Assembly: GCF_000264905.1 (NCBI RefSeq)
Contig: NW_006763149.1
Coordinates: 445,634-509,633, forward strand
Reading direction: 5' to 3'
DNA from: Stereum hirsutum FP-91666 SS1
Lineage: Eukaryota; Basidiomycota; Agaricomycetes; Russulales; Stereaceae
DNA: 64,000 bases
Part shown: piece after piece, positions 47,924 through 61,063 of the stretch
Layout of the letters: every line of letters starts with the position of its first letter
Position numbering within the stretch: position 1 is the stretch's first letter
Translations under genes and position numbers: made by a program
Notes under the pieces: model-generated
The model's database searches: none
Told to the model about the DNA's origin: nothing
The model's input: the letters and a program-made list of their open reading frames with translations, nothing else

Positions 47924-49154
47924 CTACTTCTTCTTCTTTCCCTTTCCTCCACCGCTCCCACCCTTGCCTTGACCACCGGCGCCACCTGTGGCCACAGCGC
48001 TGCCTCCGCTCTCCACGATCCCTTGTGTGGCGCCACTTCCATATCCACCCTTGCCTTTTTTCCCCTTTGTAGGTACTCTGTACGTCGACCTCTCCGTTTT
48101 TTTGAGCCATCTCTCTGGATCCGGGGGAGGAGTAACACCGGGAACCACACCCTTAGGAACGCGGCGTGCGCGCACTTTCTTCTTTGTTTGTCCTTCCGTG
48201 GCAGCAGCGGCAGATGTGGAAGCAGTTGGTACGACAGCGGTACTAGGTAGCGTGGTTGTAGGTGGGGGCGGGGGAGGCGTGGATTCAATGGCTGATGTGA
48301 GCCAATGAGGCATGGCGTCGAGGGAACGGGCGTATGAGGTCGTGACGAAATCGAGGTGTGTCTGAGCTGCCTGGAGATTCGTGAGAATATCCGAATGTTC
48401 TTCCGTTTGCTGAAGGGGCGGAAGTGAAAGGGACGAAGTTCAGGTTATAGACTAGCACTTTAACAGCCTAGACACGCGTTGGGAATATTGACGGAAATTA
48501 CGCGCACCGGGTCGCATGTATCAAGTAGTTGATTATACAGGTCAAAGGCGACTTGATATAAACCTTGGCGGTAACACTGTCATAGTTCGCGTCAGCCCTA
48601 AAATATATCGAGAAGATAACGAGAAGATCAGGCCAGGAGGCAACGTACTGTCTGAGCCTCGAGATGAAGTATCTTCCTGTCATCAGGATTCCTCTGCTTC
48701 ATCCCGCTGAGCACCTCCGCTGCCTCTGCTTCCTGCTGCGAGCGGTAAAGTGCATACGCTCGCTTGTAAGCATCGTCTTCTGACGTAGAAGCGGACGAAT
48801 CCAAGAGTTCAAGAGCAGCAGCATATTGCCCATCCTCCATTAGGAGGGAAAGCTTCGCTTGCAGAGCATCTGTGTCCTTCGGGTCAAGTCGCAGAACTGG
48901 AAGCCAGGCAGTGAAGATTCAGAATAAATCCTATCAATCAAGAATGTGGACGCACTCTTATCGCAGGTCTTTAGGGCATTAGATACATGACCTCCATCAA
49001 TCTGAGCACATAGCGAAGTGAAATGCCGCTTGACACGGTCTGGGACCGGGAGAGGCTCCTTCTTCTTGGCCAGTTTGCGTATGTTATGAATGGTAGACTT
49101 CGGCCCTCGTGGATTAGAAGACTGCTTGGGCTTGGGTATCGCCTTGGGTGCCAT
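47924..49154 (-). CDS. SRP72: Signal recognition particle subunit SRP72, short form
   Basis: SRP72 binds SRP RNA and SRP68 in the particle that targets secretory proteins to the ER. Exons 48956-49154, 48649-48896, 48508-48576 and 47924-48409 give an intact 333-residue frame. The N-terminal TPR part is clear: VKRHFTSLCAQIDGGHVSNAL, LRLDPKDTDALQAKLSLL, MEDGQYAAALELL, AYALYRSQQEAEAAEVL and CYRQGLYQVAFDLYNQLL. The C-terminus carries the RNA-binding signature VVPGVTPPPDPERWLKKTERSTY and a Gly/Lys tail. Fungal SRP72 proteins are, as I recall, about 600-670 residues. The TPR repeats that should lie between EHSDILTNLQAAQ and the C-terminal domain are absent, and no genomic room exists for them. Either an internal loss or a naturally short lineage form. 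Confidence 0.82.
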
Positions 49155-49270
49155 CGTAGGCGATACAGAACAGAATGTACTCGTCGCTAAACACGGTTGG
49201 CCGATTCCCTTGACGCGGTCCCACGCGAGTTCAGACTCCGACCTCTCCTTGCTCTCCACCATCACGAACG
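49155..49270. promoter_or_regulatory. Compact divergent promoter, SRP72 / pinin
   Basis: Only 116 bp separate the two start codons on opposite strands, so both genes must share one short promoter. Their 5' UTRs may even overlap. No TATA box is evident. Confidence 0.7.
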
Positions 49271-50589
49271 ATGACCATGTCTACCGAACAGTGCGTCTGT
49301 AATCGCTCATATCTCTATCGATACCTAAGCTCACGCGTGTATCCTATAACAGCCAAGAATCGCCCGTCGAGGAAGTGCAGAGAACTGACGACGATGCTCA
49401 GATGAAAGTTGAAGAACCTGAGGCGTCCCAGGTGACAGCACCGGCGGTTGCTCCCAGAAAACGACCACGACTAGATCTGACTGCCGAACCGAAAGAGCGC
49501 AAACGCGGCAAGAGTATGTTTGGGCTTGTGCTCGGGACGTTGAACAAGGCCAAAAACGAAGACAAGGCGAGGAATTCTAGCGAAGCGGTGTGTTGCATTT
49601 CGTCGCGATCTTGTTGTTTCGCAAACTGATCCATGGCGTACCGTACCATCAGGCGAAGAAGAGACAATTGATTGAGCAGAGACTGCAAGAAAAACTTAGA
49701 AAAGAAACTGACTCTGTCAGGAGAGCCGAAGAGGCGAAGAAGGACAAGACCGTAGCAAACCGCAAGGAAGAAGACCTGCAACTAAAAGATTCCATAGTAT
49801 GTACAATATTTTGCATTGTCTAATGTTCCATGACGCCCAATGCCTATCAAATCCATATGGTCTGTGAACCTGACAATATTCTCAATGACAGCACAAGCTC
49901 CGCCACACAAATCTTCCCCTCCTCGCCAATTTCCTCTGCACCTCCGACTCTATACCCACCTCCGACCCCGACTCTCCCTCCGAATCTGACCAACCTCCAT
50001 CGCGGAACGTATTATCCGGACCTCCACGTTCCCATCCACCTCCGATCTACTACCTCCCGGCCGTCCTTACCCCAGCCCAAGAGGCATTCCTTGTTAAGCG
50101 TAAGGCTGAGGTATGTCTAACTATACACGACTCCTATCTGCCCAAAAATTTACCCATCTATCCTGTCACCAGGTCAAAGAAGCCGCTGAGCAAGAATGGG
50201 CCACATTCCGTCTCGAGCGCAGTGCTGGCATAGAGGAAATCCAAACTCTCCGGCAACGCGTCCAGGAAGAACAGCTGCGCGTACGTGTCGAGCGTGGAAC
50301 TTCCTCCAGCCCAACCAAAGCCAACGGCGATCAGGAAATGCAACCCACCGATAGCCCCACGGTTGAGACAAAACCGGCAGGGGAGAGTGGCATGGATGTA
50401 GATCAGCCGCCAGTAGATCAGAGCAAGGAGGAATCATCCGGTAAGGATGAGGAGGCGAAGAAAGCTGGGGAGAGTACGCAGGCTACAGAGGCTGCGAAGG
50501 TTGAGGAGAAGGAAACAGTGCTGGAAACGGCTCCTGTTCCTGCTCCTGTGCCGATGCAGGCTGATGACGACGACGCGGTCGAGTATTGA
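49271..50589 (+). CDS. Pinin/SDK/MemA-domain splicing-associated protein
   Basis: Nuclear protein related to pinin, which associates with the spliceosome and exon-junction factors. Exon 1 is 20 nt (MTMSTE..), joined in frame to ESPVEEVQRTDDD. The domain reads APRKRPRLDL, RGKSMFGLVLGTLNKAKNED and AAKKRQLIEQRLQEKLRKE, the core of the pinin/SDK/MemA family. Then LPAVLTPAQEAFLVKRKAEV and EQEWATFRLERSAGIEEIQ follow. The C-terminal third is Glu/Lys/Pro-rich and disordered, ending in ADDDDAVEY at 50589. Five exons. An alternative start two codons downstream (49277) is equally good. It is transcribed divergently from SRP72. Confidence 0.87.
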
Positions 50590-53500
50590 TCATCTTCACA
50601 AGGTATACGTTTTCTTGCTATTCTTTTTTGACCGTCGACGTTCTTTCTTCGACGAGTCACTTTACTCCCCGTTTGCTTTTTCTCCGATTATATTGATGCT
50701 CCGCTGTTTGCTTGACTTTCTGTACGTATGTTCGACAATCGCATACTTTTGTGATGACTGACGTTCTGCTCGCGTCTGATAGGTTTGTAGCGTTCGTGCG
50801 TGCTTTCTCCGCCTTCGTGTATCTAAACTGGGTTGTTACTACCGAATTCCACGCTTGTCAAGCTTTGGCCATGCTTATCCCGGCCCGCTAATGTCAATCA
50901 TTTGGTGATGCAGTGTCGAAGTGGCAAGATCATTGAAATGACAAGGTATTGAGCCTACGCGTGTATCAGTGGCGGTAGCGCCGACCTATCCAGGAGGTTC
51001 GGTGTAAACTTGAAAAATTATTTGATTTCGACTCGATCCCTGTTGTTCACTGCTCACAGCCTTTCTGGTACTCTCTGGTGTAGAATATGGGCCCGTTCGA
51101 CTGCTATCAACGCTGCAGCTCAAGATCTCCAGCATGGTCCAAAATCTGCGCCTGCTACGCTCGTCGTGATGGGGACCACTGCTTGACCGGAAACCTGCAC
51201 AGCCTGAACTGAGCGTGAGGAATAACCTCCGGGTGTAGTCGCGAAGGGTGGACAAGGTCAGGCTGCATCTCTACATGTTCAAAATACTCGGGGAGGTGTA
51301 GAGATTGAGCAGGATGATTTGCGGGAAGGTGAATGTTGTCGATAGAATCCACCTGAGCGACAGTACTTAGCCTACATCGATAAGTTGTACTTGAGTTCGA
51401 TTCCATCCTTCGAGACGAACTCAGGTCAAATCACTACTTGCCTTTCAAGTTACATGGGTCAGCTTCTTGCAGCAGAACGTGCCAGAGAAAATCGTTGTGA
51501 GCAAAAAGCGTTGCCGGTATGAGTTGAAGTTTCTGTGCACCCACAGTTTCGGGTATCCGAGAACCATGGCGGCAGGACAACCAGAGTAGAGGAATCACGT
51601 TAAATAATGACTAGTTACCTGCGCTCTCGTACATAATCTTACATTTGGTTAACGATAGGGTGTGGCCTGCAGACTTGAGTTCTGAGGACTCGGATATGGA
51701 CGCCACACTGCGCCACCCTGATTGCTTATGCAAGGTGCCACGTTCTCGCCCACGTAATATTGAACATCGTACTCAACCGTCACAAACGACTTTCAAGATG
51801 GTTGTCCACGATTCCTCTATGCATATCACGACGTAAAGGTGAGCATGATTCATTGTGAGGTCAATCAGCAAGTCTCGTTTGGTATCCACATCTTTTTTGT
51901 TGGCTGCTCGAACTCGACTCGGAGGGGGGCCCGGGGCTCTAGATCTTGGTCGCAGTGTGTCAGCTACTACGAGCCTGAGGTCTTGAGGGCAACATCCTCT
52001 ACTGACAGGAGCGGACTACTTTCTCGTCCGTCTTCCGTCTTCTCAAAACTCGGGCGCAAAGTACCCTCGTGTGCTATGGCCCTCTCCTTTGAATACAGAG
52101 CGTTCCTGTGCTAAGTCCGGATGTCCCTGGCATGTGCTGGCCTGCGTAGGCAGTCAACACAACTTATACTAAGTTGGTCTGTCTAATCTTCGCGACTGTT
52201 CGTGGAGTTTTAGTTGAATCGATTAGATGGACCATGATATGTTTACGGAACTTGGCTTAGTTCAATACCCACTTATGGGGTAGCTGTGATCCGCCTCCAT
52301 GAACAGTAGCCTAACAATAGTAGATGTCTACAGACACCCACCTGGATGCGCATCGCATATGTTGATGCAGTAAGGCGTGCGCCGCGTCCTCTCCATCGTT
52401 GTGCCGGAAATTATCATCTGTAAACTCTAGCTGGAAGGGTTCACTCGACTTCTGTCCAGCAAAGCCGATATGTCTGCACTACCTCCCTTCTGAAGCCACT
52501 CTGTCAAAACTGAGCCTAAGAGCTCCGAGACTCTTGAAGGGGATCCACGCTCTGTCTGACGACTGGACGAGGCCTCAACACGCTTCTAGCTGTGTCATGG
52601 ACGTTTGGTCAAGCGGGTGGCTTGCACGTTATATGGCGAAAAAAATCGTTCCCCGGAGCAGTCTTCGGTCACGCGTGGTTTCGTGGCATGTCTGGCTTTT
52701 TCGCTGCGTGAGTGCCAGTTTTACGAAACGAGGACAGTCGGATGGGCAGCAACGAGACACACGGACAAACCCGTCTAACAGATGTCTTATGCATCCTCAT
52801 GACGGTATCCACTGTCTCATACAATGCGTCGACTTTTTGCTTATGCTCGGTGATAAGGCATCTCGGCTTGGTTCCTGGCAACTTGTCCAAATCATTGCAC
52901 AACATCACTCCTTCCCGAACTGACTATCTAGTTTGTTCGCAAGAGCGCTGACCTCTTTTTGGGGCCTCAAACTTCCGATCGCCGCAAGCCCTCGATTCAT
53001 CGTCAAGGCCGTTGGCCTAGGTGGGATGTGGCGTATCTTTGATCGTGGCACTATTCGCTCCGGCCGCAGATTCACTGTTATTATCGCTGATATCTACATG
53101 GTACTACGTTGGTCCTTCCAGAGAAGGCCCTCGCTATTTTTGCTGACGCTGAGCATTCCCCTTCCCGACCTGACGCTTCATAGGCTACCTAATATTAGTT
53201 GTGCCCATTGTATCTGAGGCATATGTGTCGCAGGCGTTCTGACTGCATGCGTATGGAGCAACAATTGAAATGCATACAACATGATTGACATTATAGACCC
53301 TCTAGACGGCTTGCACGGCTGCACCCAACTGTCTCTGGAATGACCAGTATATATGGAGTTTTGTGCCTCGAAGATCTGTCAACATGGGTCAGGCGTCCAG
53401 TGCTCACTTATCACCATCCTGTCCTGTTACACGTGAACGTTGCATACATCGCATGCTCTATACTATCGTCGATGATGTTTCCGCACCATTCGTGAGCTGA

Positions 53501-56500
53501 CCTCACCTCTGGATCGTCACTTTACCAAGCCTTACTCTCTATGACAAGACATTCGAGGTATACATTGTGCAGACGGTGACAACTTCTGTCCTGCGAACAG
53601 ACGTCCGTCTTCCGAGGGACCTATGGGCGACTCATTACCTGTGCATGCACATACTGACTCTAAAAGCCCAGATATCTGCGTCTCTTCCAGGGAAACATTT
53701 TCGGAAGGAAAGGCGGCACGCTGGCTGTTGGAAACCGTCAGACGACACTTCGGACGCTCTATCACAATATTCTGTAGGGTGCGTGCTCCACGTTCATTTT
53801 GCACGCTTCCCTCACAGTATATTTCCAACCCATTGGTACGAAATCAGTGCCCTCTAGGAGCTTTCGGCCTCCGGAGAAGGGCGACCTTACCAAGCCGTAT
53901 TTGATTCATTTCTGATACTGGAGCGAACCACCCCTTCGATGCAATTCGATGAAACGCAGCATTCCTGCCTGGACTGCCACTTGAACGTCTCAGGGGTCGA
54001 TGGAAGAATACTGGAAAAATCTTCCGGCCGAAACCATCAATCTAGACGGCCCCTCGTCGCACCTACAACTCCCGCCCATGGCTAGAGCGACTTGGTGGCC
54101 ACAGACCTCGTCTGACTCTGAACCCGAGAGTAATGCACGGCCCGTTTAATATCCGTCTGAAAAATGGCGCTGAGAAAATCCTCCTACTCGCCGAGTCGCT
54201 ACGATTTCACTCGCTTTCAGAACCACCCAGAACAGCGACGCATGTGCAATGTACCATAAGTGTCCCGCCCTCTCTGGTATATCCATGTGGTACCGCCTTT
54301 CTCCCCCGAGACCACTGTCTAAATAATTCTCGCAGGTGGGTATTCCAGTCTGAATCCCGTGTGCCCCAGGCCGTACCGCTTACCAGTCGATGATCTTTTG
54401 CTCGCTGTCGAGCGGAGACAGGGCTACCGAGAATACCCCTTACCGTTCCCTTCGCGCATTACCTATTCGGAACCGGAGTCAATAAACCACGCACACGAGT
54501 TTGGAAAGAAGTCCAACTTGTGGGAAGGCCTAGGAAGGCCTCTCAGGGTTTGGACGAGTTCCCATGCGGCATGGTCTTGGGATAGCTTCTTTCATTATAT
54601 TACGAGTGAAATCGTCGGATGACTCGGCTCATCCGCGCCGCCCCGGATGTAGATCTCTAAATTGAATACGTTTATCGTACAGAACACGGGACTATCTTCG
54701 GAAGTTACGCCCTGCTCCTTGCTACATGGGGTCATGGAGTCTCTTTGCACCTGACACTACCTCAAGACCTTGCGACTCATTGACGTTCTATAGCCAACGT
54801 GGTTCTGAAGTGTGTAGATGTGGCGTGTATGGTGCGTCCTTGTGCGTATAGATATTGATCTTACGGCCCATTTGTTCCTTTAGTGACACCGTTTTGAAAG
54901 CGGCGAAGCTAGAAGCTAAACCTATCCTGATAGTGTGTCATTCTTAGCGTTCAACCTTTTTCTTATACCACATATCCAGTTGTTTATACCCACGCTCACT
55001 ACTATTCCTCTTCGAGAGCCTGAGGCCCACAGGTCGATACTTAAGTCAACCAAGCGCCAGAATCCTTCGCAAAGCTTCTCGCCAATGACATACCACCACA
55101 ACCCGAAGGGACGAAAATACTTAAATGGCTGCTGAGTTCGGATCCAAGGCTCCATTTCCTCACATCGCCAAGCGATGTACGCCAGAATTCTCTATCGGCT
55201 CCAAGAACTTAGGACCATGAGTACATCACTCAAGTAGAAAGAACGCCTTCGCACAGCTAATTTCGAGTGCAATATAGCCTATCGCCGTCATCGGATGGGA
55301 ACGTGTTAACGGCCGGTTTGCGAGCGAATCCGGGAGGCTGCAATGAGGCCAGCAATTCGCCAACAGAAGAGGAAGTTCTGCTCGTATACCTCCATACGTA
55401 GAAAGTGATCTCAATGATCAAAGAGGTGAGTTCTCCCGCCGTGTAGCTAGGATCTGATCCAATACAGCTGCTCCCTGCTTCTCTTCGAGACCAACGTTCT
55501 ATTTTATGTTCTCGCCCACGTCATTGACATTGGCTGAAGAAGCATATGACGCATTTCCATACCGCCAGGCGGTACATAGGTCACATCCGACACCTAATTC
55601 CGCAGGGTCTCTGTGATCTCCGCCCTAAGAGCTCTCGGTTTAGTTCGCAGGCGTCCGTGGTCATGATAAGTCTGAATCGGTCAGCGCACGCGTCAATGCT
55701 GGAGGGCAGTGGCTACTGTAGGCCAAGCTGACTACACGACAGCAACACCGAACAGGCGTACATTCAAATGGCCGCTGGCGGGACACTACGGGGCGTCATT
55801 AGCCATATGCCAAGAATGTCCCAAAAGTGCCAGTCCCATTCGTAGGTTTCCGGACCGAATATTCACAAGGACTTCACATTCGCCGCTGACCATGCCTAGA
55901 AAGAGGATCACTATCAGCCTGGAATCTCCAGCGTGCTGACAGCTTGCGAGAGTGGAAACGCTTGGCACATTTCCGGTAGGTTCAAGGTAGGTACTTCAGG
56001 TTTTTTTTTGTTGTCTTCCGGAATGAAATCTTCGCTCACGGCTGCGTATGCATAGATCTGGAACCAGTACAGTGGTTGCGTGCAATTTAGTTGGCTTAAA
56101 TAACTTCCTATTTTCGCTGGTGTTCATCTTCTCCAGCAATCGACCCACCGTATTCCGAACAGTCACACGTCGAGCGCATCCGAGTCTCAGAATTGTTCGA
56201 AGACGAAGAGAACTCCTCCAGTTAAGTTCATTATACTTACGTCGTTCTCAGTTGAAGTGACTCTACTTATTCTTGGAACTGATGTGCGTGCATTATAGGA
56301 AGGTTCTCAGGTATGTGGATTTCCGTGTACTCCCTCTACCTTACTTAGTACTATCTCATGCTAACAGGGTCATAAAAGTATACTTTTCTCTCATATTCAA
56401 TTTAAGTGTCACGACTCGGGATCGGAAAGATTTCCGAGCGTTGGCTTCGAGTCTCATAATGTGCGGAAGTTGTGCAAGCTTCATCAGCAGGCGTGAACAC

Positions 56501-58584
56501 GCTTCGGACACGCTTTGATGGCCCACCATCACACTGAAGGGAATATTGAGAGCACGTTGCAGCCGTGCATATACCCTGTTTTCTGCCATATGTGAGTGGT
56601 AGCAAAGTCTCGAAGTGTCCGCAGCCAACCAGAACATCCCGTACGTGCGTAAGCATCGTATCCTTCGGGAACACCAAGCTGTTCTTCTGCTCTCACAGTC
56701 CGTTCGTTTGGCGAAGCGCTAGCTCATAATCTCTAGAAATCCTTGGATTGCTGCGCACAAAAATGAACGGCGCACCCGATGCCACTGAAATGAATCACTG
56801 TTTATTGTTCTCATTGTTCCATCGCATCCAGAGAAGGCTTCATGGGCCGCATCTTTTCCGCTCCCGGTGAAGCTCATGTAGATCTACACCGGCTGCATCT
56901 CCATCTTCGCCGTCACCTCCATTCTCATGTGTAACTCATGAAGTACTCCTCTCTGCTTTATGTGCAATGCTCACGTTCATAGTTCTTCAGCGTCTCTACT
57001 CCTTCTCCACAACACGGCTTTCGGAGGATCCAAGTATAACTCATCTTCTGGATGCCTCCGAGTACGTGAAGACACTGATTATACAGACCACTTCTCAACC
57101 TTCTGAATCACGGTCAACGTTTACCTCCGCATACACATCCAAGACTGTACCCCGAGGGGAAACTCAAGAACCAGAATTTCACATACCAGAATTGTATCCT
57201 TGGAGCCGGTGAGATGCGCTATACTTATGCAGCTCTTCTTTCGAGAGTGTCTTCTTCATGAAGAGTGTTCGTGCGTCTGATCTCGCTTACTGATATGCCT
57301 GTTCCGTTCCGAGAATGCGAGAACTTGAGCCCCGCCTCATCGTTCCATCTCACTGCATCCAGCTGAGCGACTCCGGGCCATGACGCTGTATGTGTACATA
57401 CTCATCCTGCTAATTCATAGAACTTGAAACCCGCTATGTGTCATATACGTACAAAGTGCGGTGCGTGCTGTGTCATTGGGCTGCATCAATCCTGAGGACT
57501 CACAATGGCACACATACAGTACGGGAAGAAGCCGAACGCTCAACCTCGGCAGTAGTCCAGAAGCAGTGCCCCCATGGCCTGTTCTCGTTCTGGGTCCTCC
57601 ATCCTCCTCGGATTTTTCAACTTCAGCGACTCGTCCGCACAAGGCGCTTGCCGCTTATACCGAAAAAAGCACACCATGATCTAACTCGGCTCTGGGGCCC
57701 AGTACCGCCCGCGAGCAAAGCACGGCGGATAGAGTCGCCCAGCGGCGCGGGATCTCTCGAAGGTTCAGAACATCGCGAGGCGGGACTCACGAAGGTTTCA
57801 TCAGAGGCTGGATGGTGCTATCTGATCAGAATACCTCTCGCTCGGGCCCACACATCCTCTCACGTCGCTTTACGGCCTGGGTTCTACGCCGAGCTCCCAT
57901 CTCCTTTCTCCTCGTTCGTGGCTCACCTAACGCCTGCACGCTTTTTGCGTCGTTCCCGCTCTGGTTGGTACACGCCCCCACGCTGTGACTGTGCCTCGCA
58001 CTCCACCATCTGTTTTTATCCCCCTCTTCTTCTCATCTCGTAATGAGACAGCAGCGGGCGACTCTTTCTCAGGCTCTGCCTGTCTATGACGCTGTGCCTG
58101 CGCCGAAGGTCTACTTGAAGCTTGGAACCCATGCTCGCCTAAGTTACTATCAAAAATCAAACGCGGAATTCTGCTGTTGTCTGTTGGCTTGACTGCACGT
58201 CTGTTAAACCGTACAACACAACGCAGGAGATCACCTTGTTCCGCACCGTCGATGTGCAACTTCAAGTTGTTGCACTTCTCCCAGTCCGCCCTCGCTCTGA
58301 GATTACTGAATCGGTCCCCCACCCCACCTCCAAGTTCGTCCACAACTCCGAACGTCGAACACGACTCCATTCATTCCGCCTTCGTTCTCAAAAATGTAAC
58401 GTTCCAAACCCTTCGCAGAACCTAAGTCGTACACGGACGTTGGTCATCCTCTCCTGAATCGAGCAATCCGCATCGCAAAACCCAAGCGGCTACTGTAACG
58501 GACTTGCTACATGCATACATACGAACCAAGGGTCACCCCACTCACCATCACGCAGTTATTAATAAAACATGCCCATCGTCTACG

Positions 58585-58782
58585 TCGGGACTACACTCCT
58601 TAGATCTGGGTAGAGATCCAGAGCCGGTGTGTTACCAGTGAGGACGCCTATGCATGCGCATGATAGTAGTCGAGAACAGTGCACAAAGTGGATCTGAGCG
58701 CCCTTTACCGCCAGTATGTAGTAACGGTAGCAGCAGATACCTTCGGGACTACACCCTCCAGATCTGAGAGATCCAGAGCCGG
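58585..58782. repeat. Direct repeat pair of about 40 bp
   Basis: The segment 58585-58627 recurs imperfectly at 58743-58782. Both share TCGGGACTACAC, AGATCTG and AGAGATCCAGAGCCGG in the same order and orientation, 158 bp apart. The function is unknown. Confidence 0.85.
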
Positions 58783-60629
58783 GATCAACTGGCATGCTGA
58801 AGTGCGCTTGTGAGCTTTACGAGAGAGTTGAACTTGGCCAGAAGAAAGAACCGCCCGGGCCTGAGGATGATTGTCGGCGAGAACTCATCGTGCCAAACGC
58901 CGCTGGATCTGAGCTCGACGAGCGACTCAATCTGAGTAAAAACGCCAGTGATCACGAATGAATGAGTAAAAGTGAGGGGAGTGTGGATAGAATCGCCTAA
59001 GAAAAGAAACTGGACGCTCCGGAGATGTCGGTTCGTGGTTCGCACGGGTTCGACCGCCGGCTTTAGCCTCCCATCCCACCGTCCCATCCCACTGGCACAG
59101 TGTCCCATCCGACTCAGCGTCACATCCTATTCCATCCCACCATAGAGTCCTATACTGTAATCCCGCGACAAGTTCATGTACTTACGCGCCCACGACTCCG
59201 GAGAATAGGGGCAAGCCAAAGGCGGTGTCGTGTCATACCATGAATCACGGCAAGTCATCTAACTTAATACACTGACACTGTTGTGGTATGGTATCAGTAG
59301 GACTTGGGTGTGGGTATGGCGTTCAACACACAAAAAAAAGGAGTGCGGTAAGAGCGTGGTAAGTATGCAGTAACTTGAAGCGTCAGCGTCGTGGGCAATG
59401 GTGGAGAACCTAGAGGTTTGAGGGGACTCCGGTGTGTGCTCTGTATTGATGCGGTGTTCACATTTAGCCTGTCGACCTGATTGCAATTCGAGTGTATGTG
59501 TGTACGGTTCCAACATGTGGTTCTTGTTCGTGTTTGTGGATGTGGATGTATGCGATGCGGGCGCAACTGTTAGGACGACTGAGAATCGATTGAACCGTCC
59601 ACTCCGACCCGACTCACGGAAGATTGCGAACAAATAACCTGCTCAGCCTCATCGTGCCCGCCAGTAACGGTATAACCAGGCAGTGCGCTAGGAGGAAAAA
59701 AAGTCTGCACATGAAACGCGTGCGCACCGGTTGCGGTTGCGATTGTCGACATCTCGAGGAGATCTTCAAGAACCAACACGGCACAGCATGCTCGACGTGA
59801 TCGGCAGCTTCCTGCCACAGACACAGACAGGGAAGTCTTCGAGTACAACAGCAACATGTTGATGATGGGGAGGATGACGTGACGATCATGGGTACATACA
59901 AAATCGTTGATTGTTGTGCAGTGCAGTGCGATGAGTATCTAGCTATAGAGCAACTTGGGTACGTAGAACCACAAAAAGAACAAGTAAAAACACCGTGACT
60001 GCGACAGACCTCAGCTAAGTATGCAAGGTGCAAGGTGAGGTATAAGTAGAACCAACAAACCAAACGAACAACACGATAATATGCAAACTTCAACCTCATG
60101 TCGATTCAAAACCGAGACTGGTACGGATACGGATATGACCTCAGGCTAAGTATAAAAGCAAGGGGATAACGACGATGCAATGCAATGCGGGCCTGGACGT
60201 CTATACGAATGCGAAGACGGCTTTTACGAGGGGGGAAGACTCGGAGGTGAACGTTATTATAACTCGAAACTAAGCATGAAGAACTAGCGAGAAGGGGCAA
60301 GAATCAGTGAGACTGATACTAACACGAGCGGTAATGAATTCAAAGAGTCCATCGAGGGAAATGCGGAGTATAAATGGGGAATGGGGAACTGGGAACGAAA
60401 TTTGAGCGAGGGGGGATATACAGAACGAGAAACTGAGAAAGGAAATGCGATTGTGATTGAGCGTGGAGTAAGCAACACGGGCTAACGAGGCAGCTAAGAG
60501 CTCCCAGAGGAGAACGAAGGCGAAACCAAAAACGTGCAAGTGCAAACAAAACCAGAAACCTAAGCAAGCAAAAACGAAACGACAACAAGCTTTTGTCAGG
60601 CGACGAGAAACGGAGCCAAGAAGGAAGAT

Positions 60630-60702
60630 CAAGCAAACAAGCAAACAAGCAAACGAACAAGCGAACAAACAAAACGAACTATCGTATAGGTATAGGTATA
60701 CT
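60630..60702. repeat. Simple repeats (AAGC/AAAC)n and (GTATAG)n
   Basis: Tandem tetranucleotides with AAGC and AAAC units are followed by three GTATAG hexamers. They lie in the probable 3' UTR region of the TEA gene. Confidence 0.8.
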
Positions 60703-61063
60703 AGGATAAAAGTAGAGACACATCGATGGGTGGGTACGAGCAGACGGGGCAGGCAGACAGGCAGAGCAGGGGGGCTTGTAGGGAGACAGAGGACAGAAGA
60801 CATAGGAGGACATAGGATAGCATAGGTAACGATACAATCAGGGAGAGCAAGCAGAGAGAGTCCTAAACACATAAGAGATTAGCACACACGCTAACAGACA
60901 AAGAGAGAACAGAAGGGTGCTCACCATACAGTCCATAATATAAATGCAAATTGGCGAGCACGACAACGACAACAACAACAACAACGACGACGAAAGATAA
61001 ACACATATAGCAAACCACAACTTCCTTCCTTCCATCCCCCCACCCACCCGACTCGACTCAAAC

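Larger units (their letters stand above)
50590..61063. other. Gene-poor 10.5-kb block
   Basis: Between the stops of pinin and the TEA factor I find no frame with a convincing domain, splice structure or coding bias. The longest frames (174 aa at 52399-52923, 201 aa at 57438-58043, 200 aa at 60270-60872) look like chance or low-complexity openings. The 52399 frame has fragments reminiscent of a protein kinase (RAPRLLKG, DVWSSGWL) but no other kinase motif. The last 2 kb before 61064 is rich in simple AAGC/AAAC and GTATAG repeats and may be the long 3' UTR of the TEA gene. No terminal repeats of a transposon were identified by eye. Confidence 0.5.

Noticed and set aside
57438..58043. 201-aa plus-strand frame
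   Set aside because: No recognisable domain, irregular composition and no splice context; probably a chance opening in the gene-poor block.
60270..60872. 200-aa hydrophobic minus-strand frame
   Set aside because: It lies directly downstream of the TEA gene in simple-repeat DNA. Its Cys/Leu/Phe-rich composition comes from the AAGC/AAAC repeats and it looks like 3' UTR.
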